Positions 34,892 to 43,326 of a DNA stretch of 46,556 nucleotides are shown here, piece by piece. The DNA is from Rhodospirillales bacterium (GTDB taxonomy: Bacteria; Pseudomonadota; Alphaproteobacteria; TMED109): the NCBI GenBank assembly GCA_009839325.1, contig VXPW01000061.1, positions 21,456 to 68,011 of the forward strand, read 5' to 3'. The first letter of the stretch is position 1. Each line of letters begins with the position of its first letter. The notes beneath the pieces are model-generated. The model did not search any database. It was given only the letters and a program-made list of their open reading frames with translations, and was not told the DNA's origin. Position numbers and translations under genes: made by a program.

Positions 34892-36088
34892 ATGGCGATG
34901 AAGACCGAGCTGCGCGAAAAGCAATGGGTCGAGAAGTACCCTGACGTCGGAACCGAACCGCTCCCAACCGAGCCCTACCTTTCACAAGAACGTTTCGCCC
35001 TTGAGCGTGACTTGGTCTTTCGCCGCAGCTGGATCAATGTGGGTCGCGTCGACGAGATCCCGGGCATCGGCGACTATTTCGTGCGAGATATTGCCATCTG
35101 CAAGGCTTCCATCCTGGTCGTCCGGGGCTCGGACGGTATCGTACGCGCCTTCCACAATGTCTGTTCGCACCGGAGCAATACCCTGGTGCTGGACGAACGG
35201 GGAACTTGCCCGGGCAGGCTCAATTGCCACTTTCACAACTGGGTGTACAGCGACACAGGAGAGTTGCTTTGGGTCCCGGACGAAGAAAACTTCTTCGATC
35301 TCGACAAGCGGGACCATGGTCTGACCCCAGTCAACATGGACATTTGGGAAGGTTTCGTGTTCGTTCATCTGGACCCGGAGCCGGCCCAGACGTTACAAAG
35401 CTATCTTGGCGGTGTAGCTGATCAGCTAGCAGGCTGTCCTTTCGACAAGATGCCGCTCAGCCAAACCTACCGCGTCGAGGAACGCGCCAACTGGAAGGTC
35501 GGACTCGACGCACAAAACGAGCTCTATCATTTCCCGTTTCAGCATCGTCATGTGGCCGGCGATGCGTTCAGGACCAACGACAAGCGCCAAAGCCGCTATC
35601 AGGACCTCAGGCTCTACAACTATCACAGCGTCTGGTCGTGTGAATACGGCGAGAGCCACAAACTCACGCCGATAGCCTCCACCCTCTACAAGTTCGACGG
35701 CATTCTTCGGGCGTTCACAATTCCACAAATGATCGGTGAGATGGATTTCTTCACCGTGTTCCCGAATTTCGTGATCCTGCTGTATCAGCTAGGCACGTCG
35801 ACGAGTTACCTCACCTATCATTTCTGGCCACTGGCCGTCGATCGCACAATCTGGGAAATCCGCGTCCATTTCAGGGAGCCCCTGTCCGTTCGGGAGCGGA
35901 TCCGGCAGGAGTACTTCAAGTGCATTTCCAGAGATACGCTGCAGGAAGACACGGCCATGCATGAGGCCGTCCATTCCGGTCTCGCCTCGCGTGCCAAGCC
36001 GCACATCATTTTGCAGGACAACGAGATCGCCATCCGCCATTTCCACAAGGTGATGGAAGATCGGATCGGCGCTGGTCTGCCAACTTGA
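34892..36088 (+). CDS. Rieske non-heme iron oxygenase, alpha subunit
   Basis: A 398-residue protein in two parts. The N-terminal Rieske domain binds a [2Fe-2S] cluster through C91, H93 (CSH), C112 and H115 (CHFH). The C-terminal catalytic domain holds the mononuclear iron with H213 and H218 in NELYHFPFQHRH; a third, acidic ligand probably lies near the LQEDTAMHE segment. The residue that usually is the bridging Asp is Glu210 here; Glu at this place is known in carnitine oxygenase CntA. The enzyme needs an unlinked reductase, and none is seen in the window. Substrate unknown. The ATG at 34892 is preferred; one at 34898 is also possible. Confidence 0.9.
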   Translation: MAMKTELREKQWVEKYPDVGTEPLPTEPYLSQERFALERDLVFRRSWINVGRVDEIPGIGDYFVRDIAICKASILVVRGSDGIVRAFHNVCSHRSNTLVLDERGTCPGRLNCHFHNWVYSDTGELLWVPDEENFFDLDKRDHGLTPVNMDIWEGFVFVHLDPEPAQTLQSYLGGVADQLAGCPFDKMPLSQTYRVEERANWKVGLDAQNELYHFPFQHRHVAGDAFRTNDKRQSRYQDLRLYNYHSVWSCEYGESHKLTPIASTLYKFDGILRAFTIPQMIGEMDFFTVFPNFVILLYQLGTSTSYLTYHFWPLAVDRTIWEIRVHFREPLSVRERIRQEYFKCISRDTLQEDTAMHEAVHSGLASRAKPHIILQDNEIAIRHFHKVMEDRIGAGLPT

Positions 36089-36111
36089 TCAGCGACGGCG
36101 ACGGAGGCGGG

Positions 36112-36444
36112 ATGCCGGCGATCGACGAGCCGTCATTGCCGGAGGAGTTCAGCGATCTCCAGCCCTATCTCGAATGGGCGCTCGAGCCCGAGCGCGCGCG
36201 AACTGAAATGAGGGTCGCGTCCTCGATGGTCGAGATCCGCGACTTCTACGACACGGTCCAGCCGCGGCTCGAAGCGATGATTCGCTATCTGGAAGACTTC
36301 CGCGACGACCCAATGCCGGCGCCTGCACATCGTCTCTACCTGATCTCGCTGTCGCTGGTCGAGGTGGCCAACCTGGTGGAGCTCTACAAGCGAAGAGAGG
36401 TTTTCGAGGGATGTGATCCCTTGCGGTACGCATCCGACCAGTGA
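36112..36444 (+). CDS. Small helical protein next to the Rieske oxygenase
   Basis: The 110-residue protein is acidic and predicted all-helical from its pattern (PYLEWALEPERARTEM, RLEAMIRYLEDFRDD, LISLSLVEVANLVELYKR). A GGAGG at 36103-36107 lies just ahead of the ATG at 36112; the ORF also runs back to a TTG that overlaps the oxygenase stop. I do not recognise a family. The tight spacing suggests it belongs with the oxygenase, perhaps as a small accessory or partner subunit, but this is only context. Confidence 0.7.
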   Translation: MPAIDEPSLPEEFSDLQPYLEWALEPERARTEMRVASSMVEIRDFYDTVQPRLEAMIRYLEDFRDDPMPAPAHRLYLISLSLVEVANLVELYKRREVFEGCDPLRYASDQ

Positions 36445-36764
36445 TCAGCAACGGGACTGCGGGGCGCCCGGGCAGCGGCTCTACATGGATGACCGCTCGG
36501 GGTCCGAGAGGCTGCGGAAGACAGATGCGAGGTCCGTCGAGGGCAGAGAAGCGGCGTCGGCGACCCTCGAGTGGAGCCAACGGCGGAAGCGCCGGCGCCG
36601 CCAAAGCCAGGTAGGCGTTCAGCCCGGGCCAATCGGAGACTCAGGGCGCAGCGGGCCTAGGCGCCGGACAACCACAGACCGAATCGCGGGATCTGCACAC
36701 TTCATGGATTCATCGAGTGGTCAAGGACCGAGTATCCTTCGCCGCATTTGGCAGTGAGGCGCAT
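36445..36764. other. Intergenic region before the ThDP enzyme
   Basis: About 320 bases, Arg-rich in all frames, with no recognised gene. No clear promoter or terminator was found. A GAGG just before 36765 may be the ribosome binding site of the next gene. Confidence 0.5.
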
Positions 36765-38429
36765 ATGCGTGGACGCCACGTCTTCATGGACAGCCTATCC
36801 GCCCATGGCGTCAGGTACATCTTTGGCAATCCCGGGACCACCGAGAATCCGTTGATCGGAACGCTGTCAGATTACCCTGATCTGCAATACATGCTGACGC
36901 TACACGAAGGCATCGCCATAGGCGCGGCGAGCTATTACGCGCAAGCGAGCGGCAACACCGGTCTCGTCAACCTCCATGCGGCCCCCGGGCTCGGCAATGG
37001 CCTCGGGATGCTGTACGGCGCTCTGAAGGCGAACTCCCCCGTGATCGTCACCGCCGGTCAGCAGGACACGCGGATGCGACTGCGCGAACCGCTGTTGAGT
37101 CACGATCTCGTCGCGATGGCGGCGCCATTGACGAAATGGAGCACGCAGGTGGAGCGTGTCGACGAGATTGCGGACATCATGCGCCGAGCATTCAAGATCG
37201 CGCATGATCCGCCGGCGGGCCCAGTGTTCGTAGCACTACCGATCGACGTGATGGAACGAGAGACGGACGTGGGCGCTGCGAACGCCGGCGACCTGTTTCG
37301 CGCCGCAAGTGCCGATCCTGCGGGTATCTCCGCGGTGGTCAATTGCCTGCTCGCCAGCAAGAAGCCCGTGGTCGTTGCCGGAGATGACGTGGCGCGCTCG
37401 GGCGCCAACGATGACCTAGTACGGCTGGCCGAGGCCGTCGGGGCATCGGTCTGGTTCGAGGGGCTGCACCAGCGGATCGCGTTTCCGACCGGTCATCCGA
37501 ACGCCCGCGGCGGATTGCCGTTCGACGCGGCACGCATTGCGGCGGCCCTCCGCGGTGCCGATCTCGTAGTACTGGCAGGAGGGCCATTTTTCGAAGAGGT
37601 CTGGTACTCGGACGGCAGCCCGTTCCCCGCGGGTGCACGAGTAGTGCAGATCGAGGAAAGCACCGCGCGCCTCGCATTCAATCACCCGGTGGTCGCCGGT
37701 CTCGTCGGCCACCTGCCAAGTACGCTCGCAGCGATAGGTCAGAACCTCCGGCAGCGGGCGAACGCAGCCTTCGCCAGCGCAGCGGGGGAGCGCAACACCG
37801 AACTGCGGAAGAAGAAGGCGGACGCAGCAAGTTTCCAGAAGCTTCGGGTCGAGCAGGCATGGAATCGCGAGCCGCCGTCGCTGCTAAGGGTGGTGGAAGA
37901 GATCCGCAGAGGCCTCCCGCCCAACACCATTGTCGTCGACGAGTCCATTACAGCTAGTTCGGACCTGGGTCGGACGATCCAGTTCGAGACGGCCGACGAC
38001 TATTTCGGAGGGCGAGGTGGCGGGATCGGTCAGGGCCTGGCCGGGGCAATCGGTGTGAAGCTGGGCCACCCCGACCGACCGCAGATCGCGATTTCCGGTG
38101 ACGGTTCGGCGATGTACAGCATCCAGGCCCTCTGGACAGCGGCCCATCACGACTTGGCAATCGTCTTCGCGATCTTGGCGAACCGCGAGTATCGCGTGCT
38201 GAAGCACAACATGGACAACTACCGACAACGTTTCGATGTCCCGTCAAACGAGGGCTATCCGCAGATGGACCTTCACGAACCCGTGCTCGGCTTTGTCGAA
38301 TTGGCAGCTGGGATGGGCGTTGCCGGTACCCGCGTCACCGAAAGCGATGAAATCAGTGCCGCGATCAAGTCCGCGTTCGATTCCGGGAAGCCGCATCTGG
38401 TCGAAATCATCATGGAACGCAAAGCGTGA
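36765..38429 (+). CDS. Thiamine diphosphate enzyme, benzoylformate decarboxylase-like
   Basis: The 554-residue protein has the three domains of the family: the N-terminal PYR domain with E48 (LHEGIA) that activates the cofactor, a middle domain, and the PP domain with the GDGS..Y...LWTAAHHDL..VFAILANREY motif that binds ThDP and magnesium. The start (FGNPGTTE, and H71 in NLHAAPGLGNG) is closest to benzoylformate decarboxylase and related acyl-decarboxylating enzymes. Possible reactions are decarboxylation of an aromatic 2-oxo acid or carboligation (acyloin formation). Role in the neighbouring locus is inferred. A GTG at 36717 would add 16 residues. Confidence 0.85.
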   Translation: MRGRHVFMDSLSAHGVRYIFGNPGTTENPLIGTLSDYPDLQYMLTLHEGIAIGAASYYAQASGNTGLVNLHAAPGLGNGLGMLYGALKANSPVIVTAGQQDTRMRLREPLLSHDLVAMAAPLTKWSTQVERVDEIADIMRRAFKIAHDPPAGPVFVALPIDVMERETDVGAANAGDLFRAASADPAGISAVVNCLLASKKPVVVAGDDVARSGANDDLVRLAEAVGASVWFEGLHQRIAFPTGHPNARGGLPFDAARIAAALRGADLVVLAGGPFFEEVWYSDGSPFPAGARVVQIEESTARLAFNHPVVAGLVGHLPSTLAAIGQNLRQRANAAFASAAGERNTELRKKKADAASFQKLRVEQAWNREPPSLLRVVEEIRRGLPPNTIVVDESITASSDLGRTIQFETADDYFGGRGGGIGQGLAGAIGVKLGHPDRPQIAISGDGSAMYSIQALWTAAHHDLAIVFAILANREYRVLKHNMDNYRQRFDVPSNEGYPQMDLHEPVLGFVELAAGMGVAGTRVTESDEISAAIKSAFDSGKPHLVEIIMERKA

Positions 38430-38665
38430 CAAGGCCACTCTCATCAGATGGCACCACGCCGTTCCGGGGGCAGCCGACACGGGGCCGCGGGAAGTACCGG
38501 GGTTTGCAGCTTTCGGGACCACGGCCCATGTCGGCGCATGGAAGCACGAACCGTCTGCCGCGGCGCGGCAGATCGTGTTGCCTCCCCCAGCCCAGACACG
38601 GACGCTCGGCAATTTGCCGGAGCCGGTTCAACCGGAGCCACCGCGCGGGAGAAGTTGGGCGGTTC

Positions 38666-39385
38666 CTATCCGCGGCTCGGCGTCGGGGGTAGCTTGTAGG
38701 CGAGCGCGGCGGCAAACCGCGGTTCCCCAAGGTCCAGGAGACGCCACGCGGCAGACGGAGCGTGCGGAAACCGAAACACGCTGGATCGAACGCCTTGCAG
38801 CATCGCACCTGGTACTTCGAAACCGCATGGGTCGAGCGAGAATCCGGAACCGAGCGCCTTGATCAGCGCCTCCTTCAAACTCCACAATTGAAAGAAGCGG
38901 TCCATCTTCTGTTGTCCCTTGACGCTCGCGAGGGACTGCCGTTCCCTGGGGCTGTAGACCATGCTGCCGATGCCGTCGAAGTCGCGACGCGCGATGCGTT
39001 CTTCGACATCTACGCCGATGCACATTCGGTGCCCAAGTGCGATCAGTCCATGGCGCCCACTGTGGCTCACGTTGAACCCGAGCGACACAGGCTTTTCGCC
39101 CACGGTGGCGTACGGCTTGCCGTGTTTCCGGTAGTGGAATGACAGTTGACTGACAGAGCAACCGAGGCGCTCGGACAAGCTGAAACGTAACGCAGCCCGA
39201 CAGAGTGCGAACTCGCGCCGCGGTCGGTCCGACGCAAAGCGATGCCAGCGCTCTTGCTCGTCTCCATCAAGCACAGCGCGGGCATGGCGCTCGTGCTCGT
39301 GGTTGGCTGTCAGATCGACATGTAGGACCGTTGCGCCACTGACTTCGCGCCATGGTGTCCACCACCTCATGAATGGGCCTTTCAT
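38666..39385 (-). CDS. 4'-phosphopantetheinyl transferase, Sfp type
   Basis: The 239-residue enzyme transfers the phosphopantetheine arm of CoA to a serine of carrier proteins. Marks are the N-terminal REFALCRAALRF region, FNVSHSG, the magnesium-binding GVDVEE motif, and WSLKEALIKALGSG. This is the broad-range class that modifies PKS and NRPS carrier domains. Its position next to the PKS and the free ACP makes those the likely targets. The start ATG overlaps the stop of the preceding truncated gene (ATGA), so expression may depend on translation through it. Confidence 0.93.
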   Translation of the reverse strand: MKGPFMRWWTPWREVSGATVLHVDLTANHEHERHARAVLDGDEQERWHRFASDRPRREFALCRAALRFSLSERLGCSVSQLSFHYRKHGKPYATVGEKPVSLGFNVSHSGRHGLIALGHRMCIGVDVEERIARRDFDGIGSMVYSPRERQSLASVKGQQKMDRFFQLWSLKEALIKALGSGFSLDPCGFEVPGAMLQGVRSSVFRFPHAPSAAWRLLDLGEPRFAAALAYKLPPTPSRG

Positions 39386-39705
39386 GTCGGGGAGCGGTCT
39401 TGAGGGTTCGTCTTCATGTCGCGCAAGGTGTCACCGACCGCCCCGTCCACCCGAAACATCGGCGGTGCCTCAAGGAGTGACGGCTTGCGCCCAGGTGGGG
39501 ATTTCGTGCGTTCGTCCAGCAGGCTTGTTGCCGCTAGGGTCGTCGTCAGGTTGCCCGTGGCAATCAGCATGATGACCGGCTCTCCGGACGTGACCCAGGT
39601 GAACATCTTCCGAAAGACGGAAATATCGTCCGTGCCCGCATTGCTCCGCGTGTCGGAGGGAAAAACGGATCCCCGATCGCGGCGCAGGCTGACGCAACAG
39701 GTCAT
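39382..39705 (-). pseudogene. Truncated Anbu-type (proteasome-like) protease
   Basis: The first ~100 residues of this frame match, as I recall the family, the N-terminus of bacterial Anbu/proteasome-type proteases (COG3484): start MTCCVSL with a candidate Thr nucleophile at residue 2, then the SDTRSNAGTDDISVFRKM segment, then VIMLIATGNLTTTLAATSLL and SLLEAPPMFRV..AVGDTLRD. Full-length proteins are about 240-250 residues; this one stops at 107, exactly where the PPTase gene begins (4-base overlap). The C-terminal half was not found nearby in any frame I inspected. The Anbu partner genes (ATP-grasp and alpha-E type) are also absent. A functional short product is unlikely. Confidence 0.6.
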
Positions 39706-39819
39706 ACTGACCCTATTGTTCCACTCGAACGGCGACTTGCACGCGTTCGCCGGCGTGGCAGAGCGGACGGCAGTCACGCAATCGTCTGACAGCAATCACC
39801 ATCCAGGCAACTACACTTT

Positions 39820-40746
39820 TCAGGCGCCGCGCAGGCCGTGCTCATGCGGTGCCAAGGCGGCATACACCGTGCGGTGGGTGGGCGTGTCAATCCCGATCTG
39901 CCGGCCCAAGCGCTCAATCGCGCCGCTCAGTGCCGATATCTCCAGCCGCTCACGCCGCTCCAGAGCAACGAGCAGCGATGCCTTCATCGTGGCTGGTAGC
40001 CTGTCCAGGAGTTGCAGCGTCCGTGCTTCCTGATCGTCGGGCATGGACACCCCGAGTGCCCGGGCCACGGCAACCGTTTCGGCCGTCAGGCGTGCCATCA
40101 TCGCCCGGGTGGCAGGATTGGCCCGACAGGGCCCGAGCGACAAGCGTGTGAGACAGTTGGCCCCAGCGAGCGTGCAGATCATCGCCGCCTTCTGCCAAAG
40201 CTCGTACTCGATGTCGTCGGGAGGCGGGCAGTCAATGCCGGCCGCGGTGCAGGCATTGCGCAGGGCCTGAACGCGCTTGCTCGGCGAATTGTCCATTTCG
40301 CCGATCCGGAGCATCTGCATGCGGTCGAAATGTCGAATCACCCCCGGGGCTTCGATCAGTGCACTGATCTGCGCGACACCGCCCAGGATCCGCCGAGGCC
40401 CCAGCAGCCTGCGGAGTACGTCGATGTGTTCGATACCGTTGAGCAGCGGCACGACACCGGTGTCGTCTGAAAGCGCGGGGCGCACGAGTGCGGCTGCCTG
40501 CTCGCAATCGTAGCTCTTGACCGCGAAAAGGACGTAATCGGGCGACGCAAACACGGTCGGATCGCTGCTCGCGTGCACCCGCTTCAGCACGATGTCGCCG
40601 AGAACACTGCGTACCTTGAGGCCGTGCTTCTGCATCGCCCGAAGATGCCGGCCGCGGGCGACGAACCCGACTTCGTGTCCGGATGCGGCAAGCCGTGCAC
40701 CGAAGTATCCGCCGACGCCGCCCGCCCCCATTACGATGAACTTCAT
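39820..40746 (-). CDS. 2-dehydropantoate 2-reductase family protein (ketopantoate reductase-like)
   Basis: The 308-residue protein has an N-terminal Rossmann domain (MGAGGVGGYFGARLAASGHEV) and the helical C-terminal domain of the ApbA/PanE family, with the DYVLFAVKSYD segment, the LLNGIEH motif, and the conserved Lys in ELWQKAA. PanE reduces ketopantoate to pantoate with NADPH in pantothenate and CoA synthesis. The family also contains enzymes with other substrates, so a gene symbol is not given. It precedes the truncated Anbu and the PPTase on the same strand, which might link CoA supply with carrier-protein activation. Confidence 0.82.
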   Translation of the reverse strand: MKFIVMGAGGVGGYFGARLAASGHEVGFVARGRHLRAMQKHGLKVRSVLGDIVLKRVHASSDPTVFASPDYVLFAVKSYDCEQAAALVRPALSDDTGVVPLLNGIEHIDVLRRLLGPRRILGGVAQISALIEAPGVIRHFDRMQMLRIGEMDNSPSKRVQALRNACTAAGIDCPPPDDIEYELWQKAAMICTLAGANCLTRLSLGPCRANPATRAMMARLTAETVAVARALGVSMPDDQEARTLQLLDRLPATMKASLLVALERRERLEISALSGAIERLGRQIGIDTPTHRTVYAALAPHEHGLRGA

Positions 40747-41213
40747 TCCCCAATATCCGCGCCTGTGTGAAACTCCGGATGATGGCCGGTGCCCAATGGT
40801 TTCTCAATTGATAGCGGGCGGCGGACGGGGGCCGGCGGGAGCGCTTCCGGACCGTTGACGGCATCGTTGCCATGACCCGCACCGGGGGGTGGTGTGGCGA
40901 CCGGTTGCCATTGAGCCCAGCGTCCGTCTGGCGTGCGACCTCACCGGGGCTGACACGGAAACAGCGGCCAACGGGTTACCGGATCCGGAGGATGCTCAAA
41001 CCCCCGACGGTGAACCGGCGGGGGGCAACCCAAGTTGAAATGCGTTCAATATCAACTGTATGAAAGCGAAATCGTAAACATGGTTGTCGATACCATACGC
41101 ATCGCTATAGTCTGACACGGTGCCGGTGGCCGTCGCTCGAAGATACGTAGGTTTTCCGGTCAGCTCCGAGCATTGCCACTCGCCGTCTGCCCTCATGTTC
41201 GCTGGAACTGCCG
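40747..41213. other. Intergenic region between panE-like gene and porin
   Basis: About 467 bases, no gene recognised. It contains a good promoter for the porin (separate entry). The rest is GC-rich and without visible repeat. A promoter for the minus-strand operon must lie near 40750-40850, but I could not identify it. Confidence 0.55.
41084..41111 (+). promoter_or_regulatory. Sigma70-type promoter for the porin gene
   Basis: TTGTCG (41084-41089) and TATAGT (41106-41111) are separated by 16 bases. The -10 matches consensus at five of six positions, the -35 at four. The region around it is visibly AT-richer than the flanks. It would leave a leader of about 95 bases before the porin ATG. Confidence 0.6.
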
Positions 41214-42770
41214 ATGCTTCTTCGCCTGCTCACGTATGCGTACGCCGTTGCTGTTGTCGTTGGGATGGGAACCCAGGCAATCGCTCAGGAAAGTGGTTCT
41301 GCCGAAACAGATGCGCGGATTCAGGCGCTGGAACTGCGCGTTCAGCAGTTGGAAAAGGCATTGGCCGAGGCGTTGGGGACCGAGACCGCCGAACCGCCGC
41401 CACCGGCCGAGAGCGCAACCACGGTAGCGCAGGCCGAGCCGGCTCCGAACGGAAACAACCGATCGGACATCACCGGCCAGCAGGGGGCGTACAACTACGA
41501 CAAGGCCTTCTTCGGCCCGATCGGGCCGTTGACGTCGAGCGACGGACGATTCAAGACATTCCTGTATGGAAATCTTCAGACAGATCTGGCGGCGTACAGC
41601 GAGAGCGGAGATTGGGAAGGCGTCTTCGGTGACGAGTACTACATCGGGAAAGGCGACACCGACTTCAGCGGCGGCGGCAAGATGCGGCGGGTCAGCTTCG
41701 GTATCGCGAGCGTCGTCGAGCAGGACTGGATCGTTTTCATGTCGTACAACCTGGCCGACGGCGGCGAACAGGTTGACAGTGGGCTTCGGGCGGCAGCCAT
41801 CGTTTACCGGGGCATCAAGCCGTGGTGGCTGATGGCGGGACAGTTTGGCAACTCGGTCGGGCTGGAATCATCCACGTTCAACAGCTTCCTGGGCATGGCC
41901 GAGCGTCCGATGATGTCGAACGCGTTCGCCTATGCGCCGAGCGCGCCCGTGGTGGCGCTGATTGCGTCGCATCGCGGGAGGTCCACGTACGCCAGGTTTG
42001 GTGTGTTCGGGAAGAACTCCGGTGTCGACAGCGACTTTGACGAGGGGTGGGGCCTCCATGGCCGTTTCCTGCTCCAGCCGCACAAAGAGCGCAGGTTCAG
42101 TTCCCAGATCGGCGTGAGCGGGTACTGGCGTAAGCCCGAGGAGGAAGTCGTGGGCAGCGACCACATGCGGTCGTGTCCGGAAGGCTCGATGGGCAGCGGC
42201 TTCCGGTTCAGGGCTTTCGGCATTTCCGCAGTCGATGGCACGTCCTTGGTGAACACCGGCAAGTTCTGTGCTGTCGAGGACTACACGTACGTCGTTGGCG
42301 AGGGAGCTGTATCCCGGGGCCCAGTTTCTCTTCAGGGAGAATGGGGCACTGCACAGGTCAACACGAAGTCGAGCGGAAGTTACGAGTTCAGCGGCGGATA
42401 TGTCGATGTCGGATACTTCCTGACCGGAGAGAGTCGGAACTACAACCCATACTTCGGTCAGTTCTGGCGCCTGAAGCCGAACAACGATCTAGGACAGGGT
42501 GGGCTCGGAGCGTTTGAACTACGGGCCCGCTGGCAGACGATCGATCTGAACGACCGGGTGGCTGTCGTCGACGGCAACGTCACCGGCGTCACCGGCGGTG
42601 AGGCCAGCGGATTTACGGTGGGGCTCAACTGGTATTTCAACGCATTCACCCGCGCCATCTTCAACGCTGGTCGCATCGATGTGGAGTATCCCACGGCGGT
42701 CGGCGGGCGTCTGGGCACGCGGGAAGCGAGCGTCGACGAGTACGTGGCACGCGTCGAGATCTTCTTCTGA
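41214..42770 (+). CDS. Outer-membrane porin, OprP/OprO-like
   Basis: The 518-residue protein has a signal peptide (residues 1-25, ending AIAQ), a short coiled coil (DARIQALELRVQQLEKALAEAL), a Pro/Ala-rich linker, and then alternating beta strands to a C-terminal Phe (VARVEIFF), which is the usual sign of an outer-membrane beta barrel. The DGRFKTFLYGNLQTD start of the barrel and GLNWYFN..TRAIFN near the end match the phosphate-selective porin family; trimeric channel function is expected, with anion or phosphate preference unproven. It has its own promoter. It is not obviously linked to either neighbour. Confidence 0.85.
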   Translation: MLLRLLTYAYAVAVVVGMGTQAIAQESGSAETDARIQALELRVQQLEKALAEALGTETAEPPPPAESATTVAQAEPAPNGNNRSDITGQQGAYNYDKAFFGPIGPLTSSDGRFKTFLYGNLQTDLAAYSESGDWEGVFGDEYYIGKGDTDFSGGGKMRRVSFGIASVVEQDWIVFMSYNLADGGEQVDSGLRAAAIVYRGIKPWWLMAGQFGNSVGLESSTFNSFLGMAERPMMSNAFAYAPSAPVVALIASHRGRSTYARFGVFGKNSGVDSDFDEGWGLHGRFLLQPHKERRFSSQIGVSGYWRKPEEEVVGSDHMRSCPEGSMGSGFRFRAFGISAVDGTSLVNTGKFCAVEDYTYVVGEGAVSRGPVSLQGEWGTAQVNTKSSGSYEFSGGYVDVGYFLTGESRNYNPYFGQFWRLKPNNDLGQGGLGAFELRARWQTIDLNDRVAVVDGNVTGVTGGEASGFTVGLNWYFNAFTRAIFNAGRIDVEYPTAVGGRLGTREASVDEYVARVEIFF

Positions 42771-43326
42771 GCGTGAGGGTGCCGGCGCCACCCGGAGACG
42801 GTCAGGACTGGTTGTCGCCTTCGGCCGGTGTCGCTGCGCCGGTATCTCGGCCGGGACACCGGACCGTCGAGAGGCTGCTCGCCACCGTTCACACTGGTGT
42901 CGAGTAGCTGCCGGTGACGTAGTCCCGCGAGGCACTGACGTGCACGGCCGCCTGGTGAAGCGTGCGACCGCCAGCGCCGCAGGTGTTCGTCCCTGTAGGG
43001 GCGGCATGCAGCTTGTATGATGGGGCTAGCCGATTTGCCATCACGGCGGGGTTTGACGCCTGCTTCGCTCCATTGAGCCACCGGATGATCGATGGCCTGT
43101 ACGGAACCGGAACCGCCGCAACGGCGATTCTCCGGCCCCGGGCGTGAGCCGGGCGGGACCCGCCGGTACGGTGTAATGGTCATGCCACGGGTGGGGATCG
43201 GTCCATGTGGACGGGTTTCGGGGCACTGGTCCACTGGCCAGCTGGCGTCGCGTCAGATCGGCCGCGATCAGCGCTGACCCGGCGTCCGCTGCCACGGCCG
43301 ACAGGCCACGGAAGGTCACGCAACTG
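42771..43326. other. Intergenic region between porin and iscS
   Basis: About 556 bases of GC-rich DNA. A small imperfect hairpin (CCGGGCGGGACCCGCCGG at about 43143-43170) and a TGTAAT that could be a -10 box (about 43173-43178) were noted, without a good -35. No gene, tRNA or known regulator was recognised. No IscR-type gene precedes iscS. Confidence 0.5.

Noticed and set aside
38623-38635. CCGGTT-C-AACCGG palindrome between converging genes
   Set aside because: The one-base centre and lack of a T-run make it a poor terminator; such GC palindromes are expected by chance here.
39416-40033. 205-residue plus-strand ORF opposite the Anbu fragment and panE-like gene
   Set aside because: The minus-strand frames carry the recognisable motifs and better GC3; this frame has neither.
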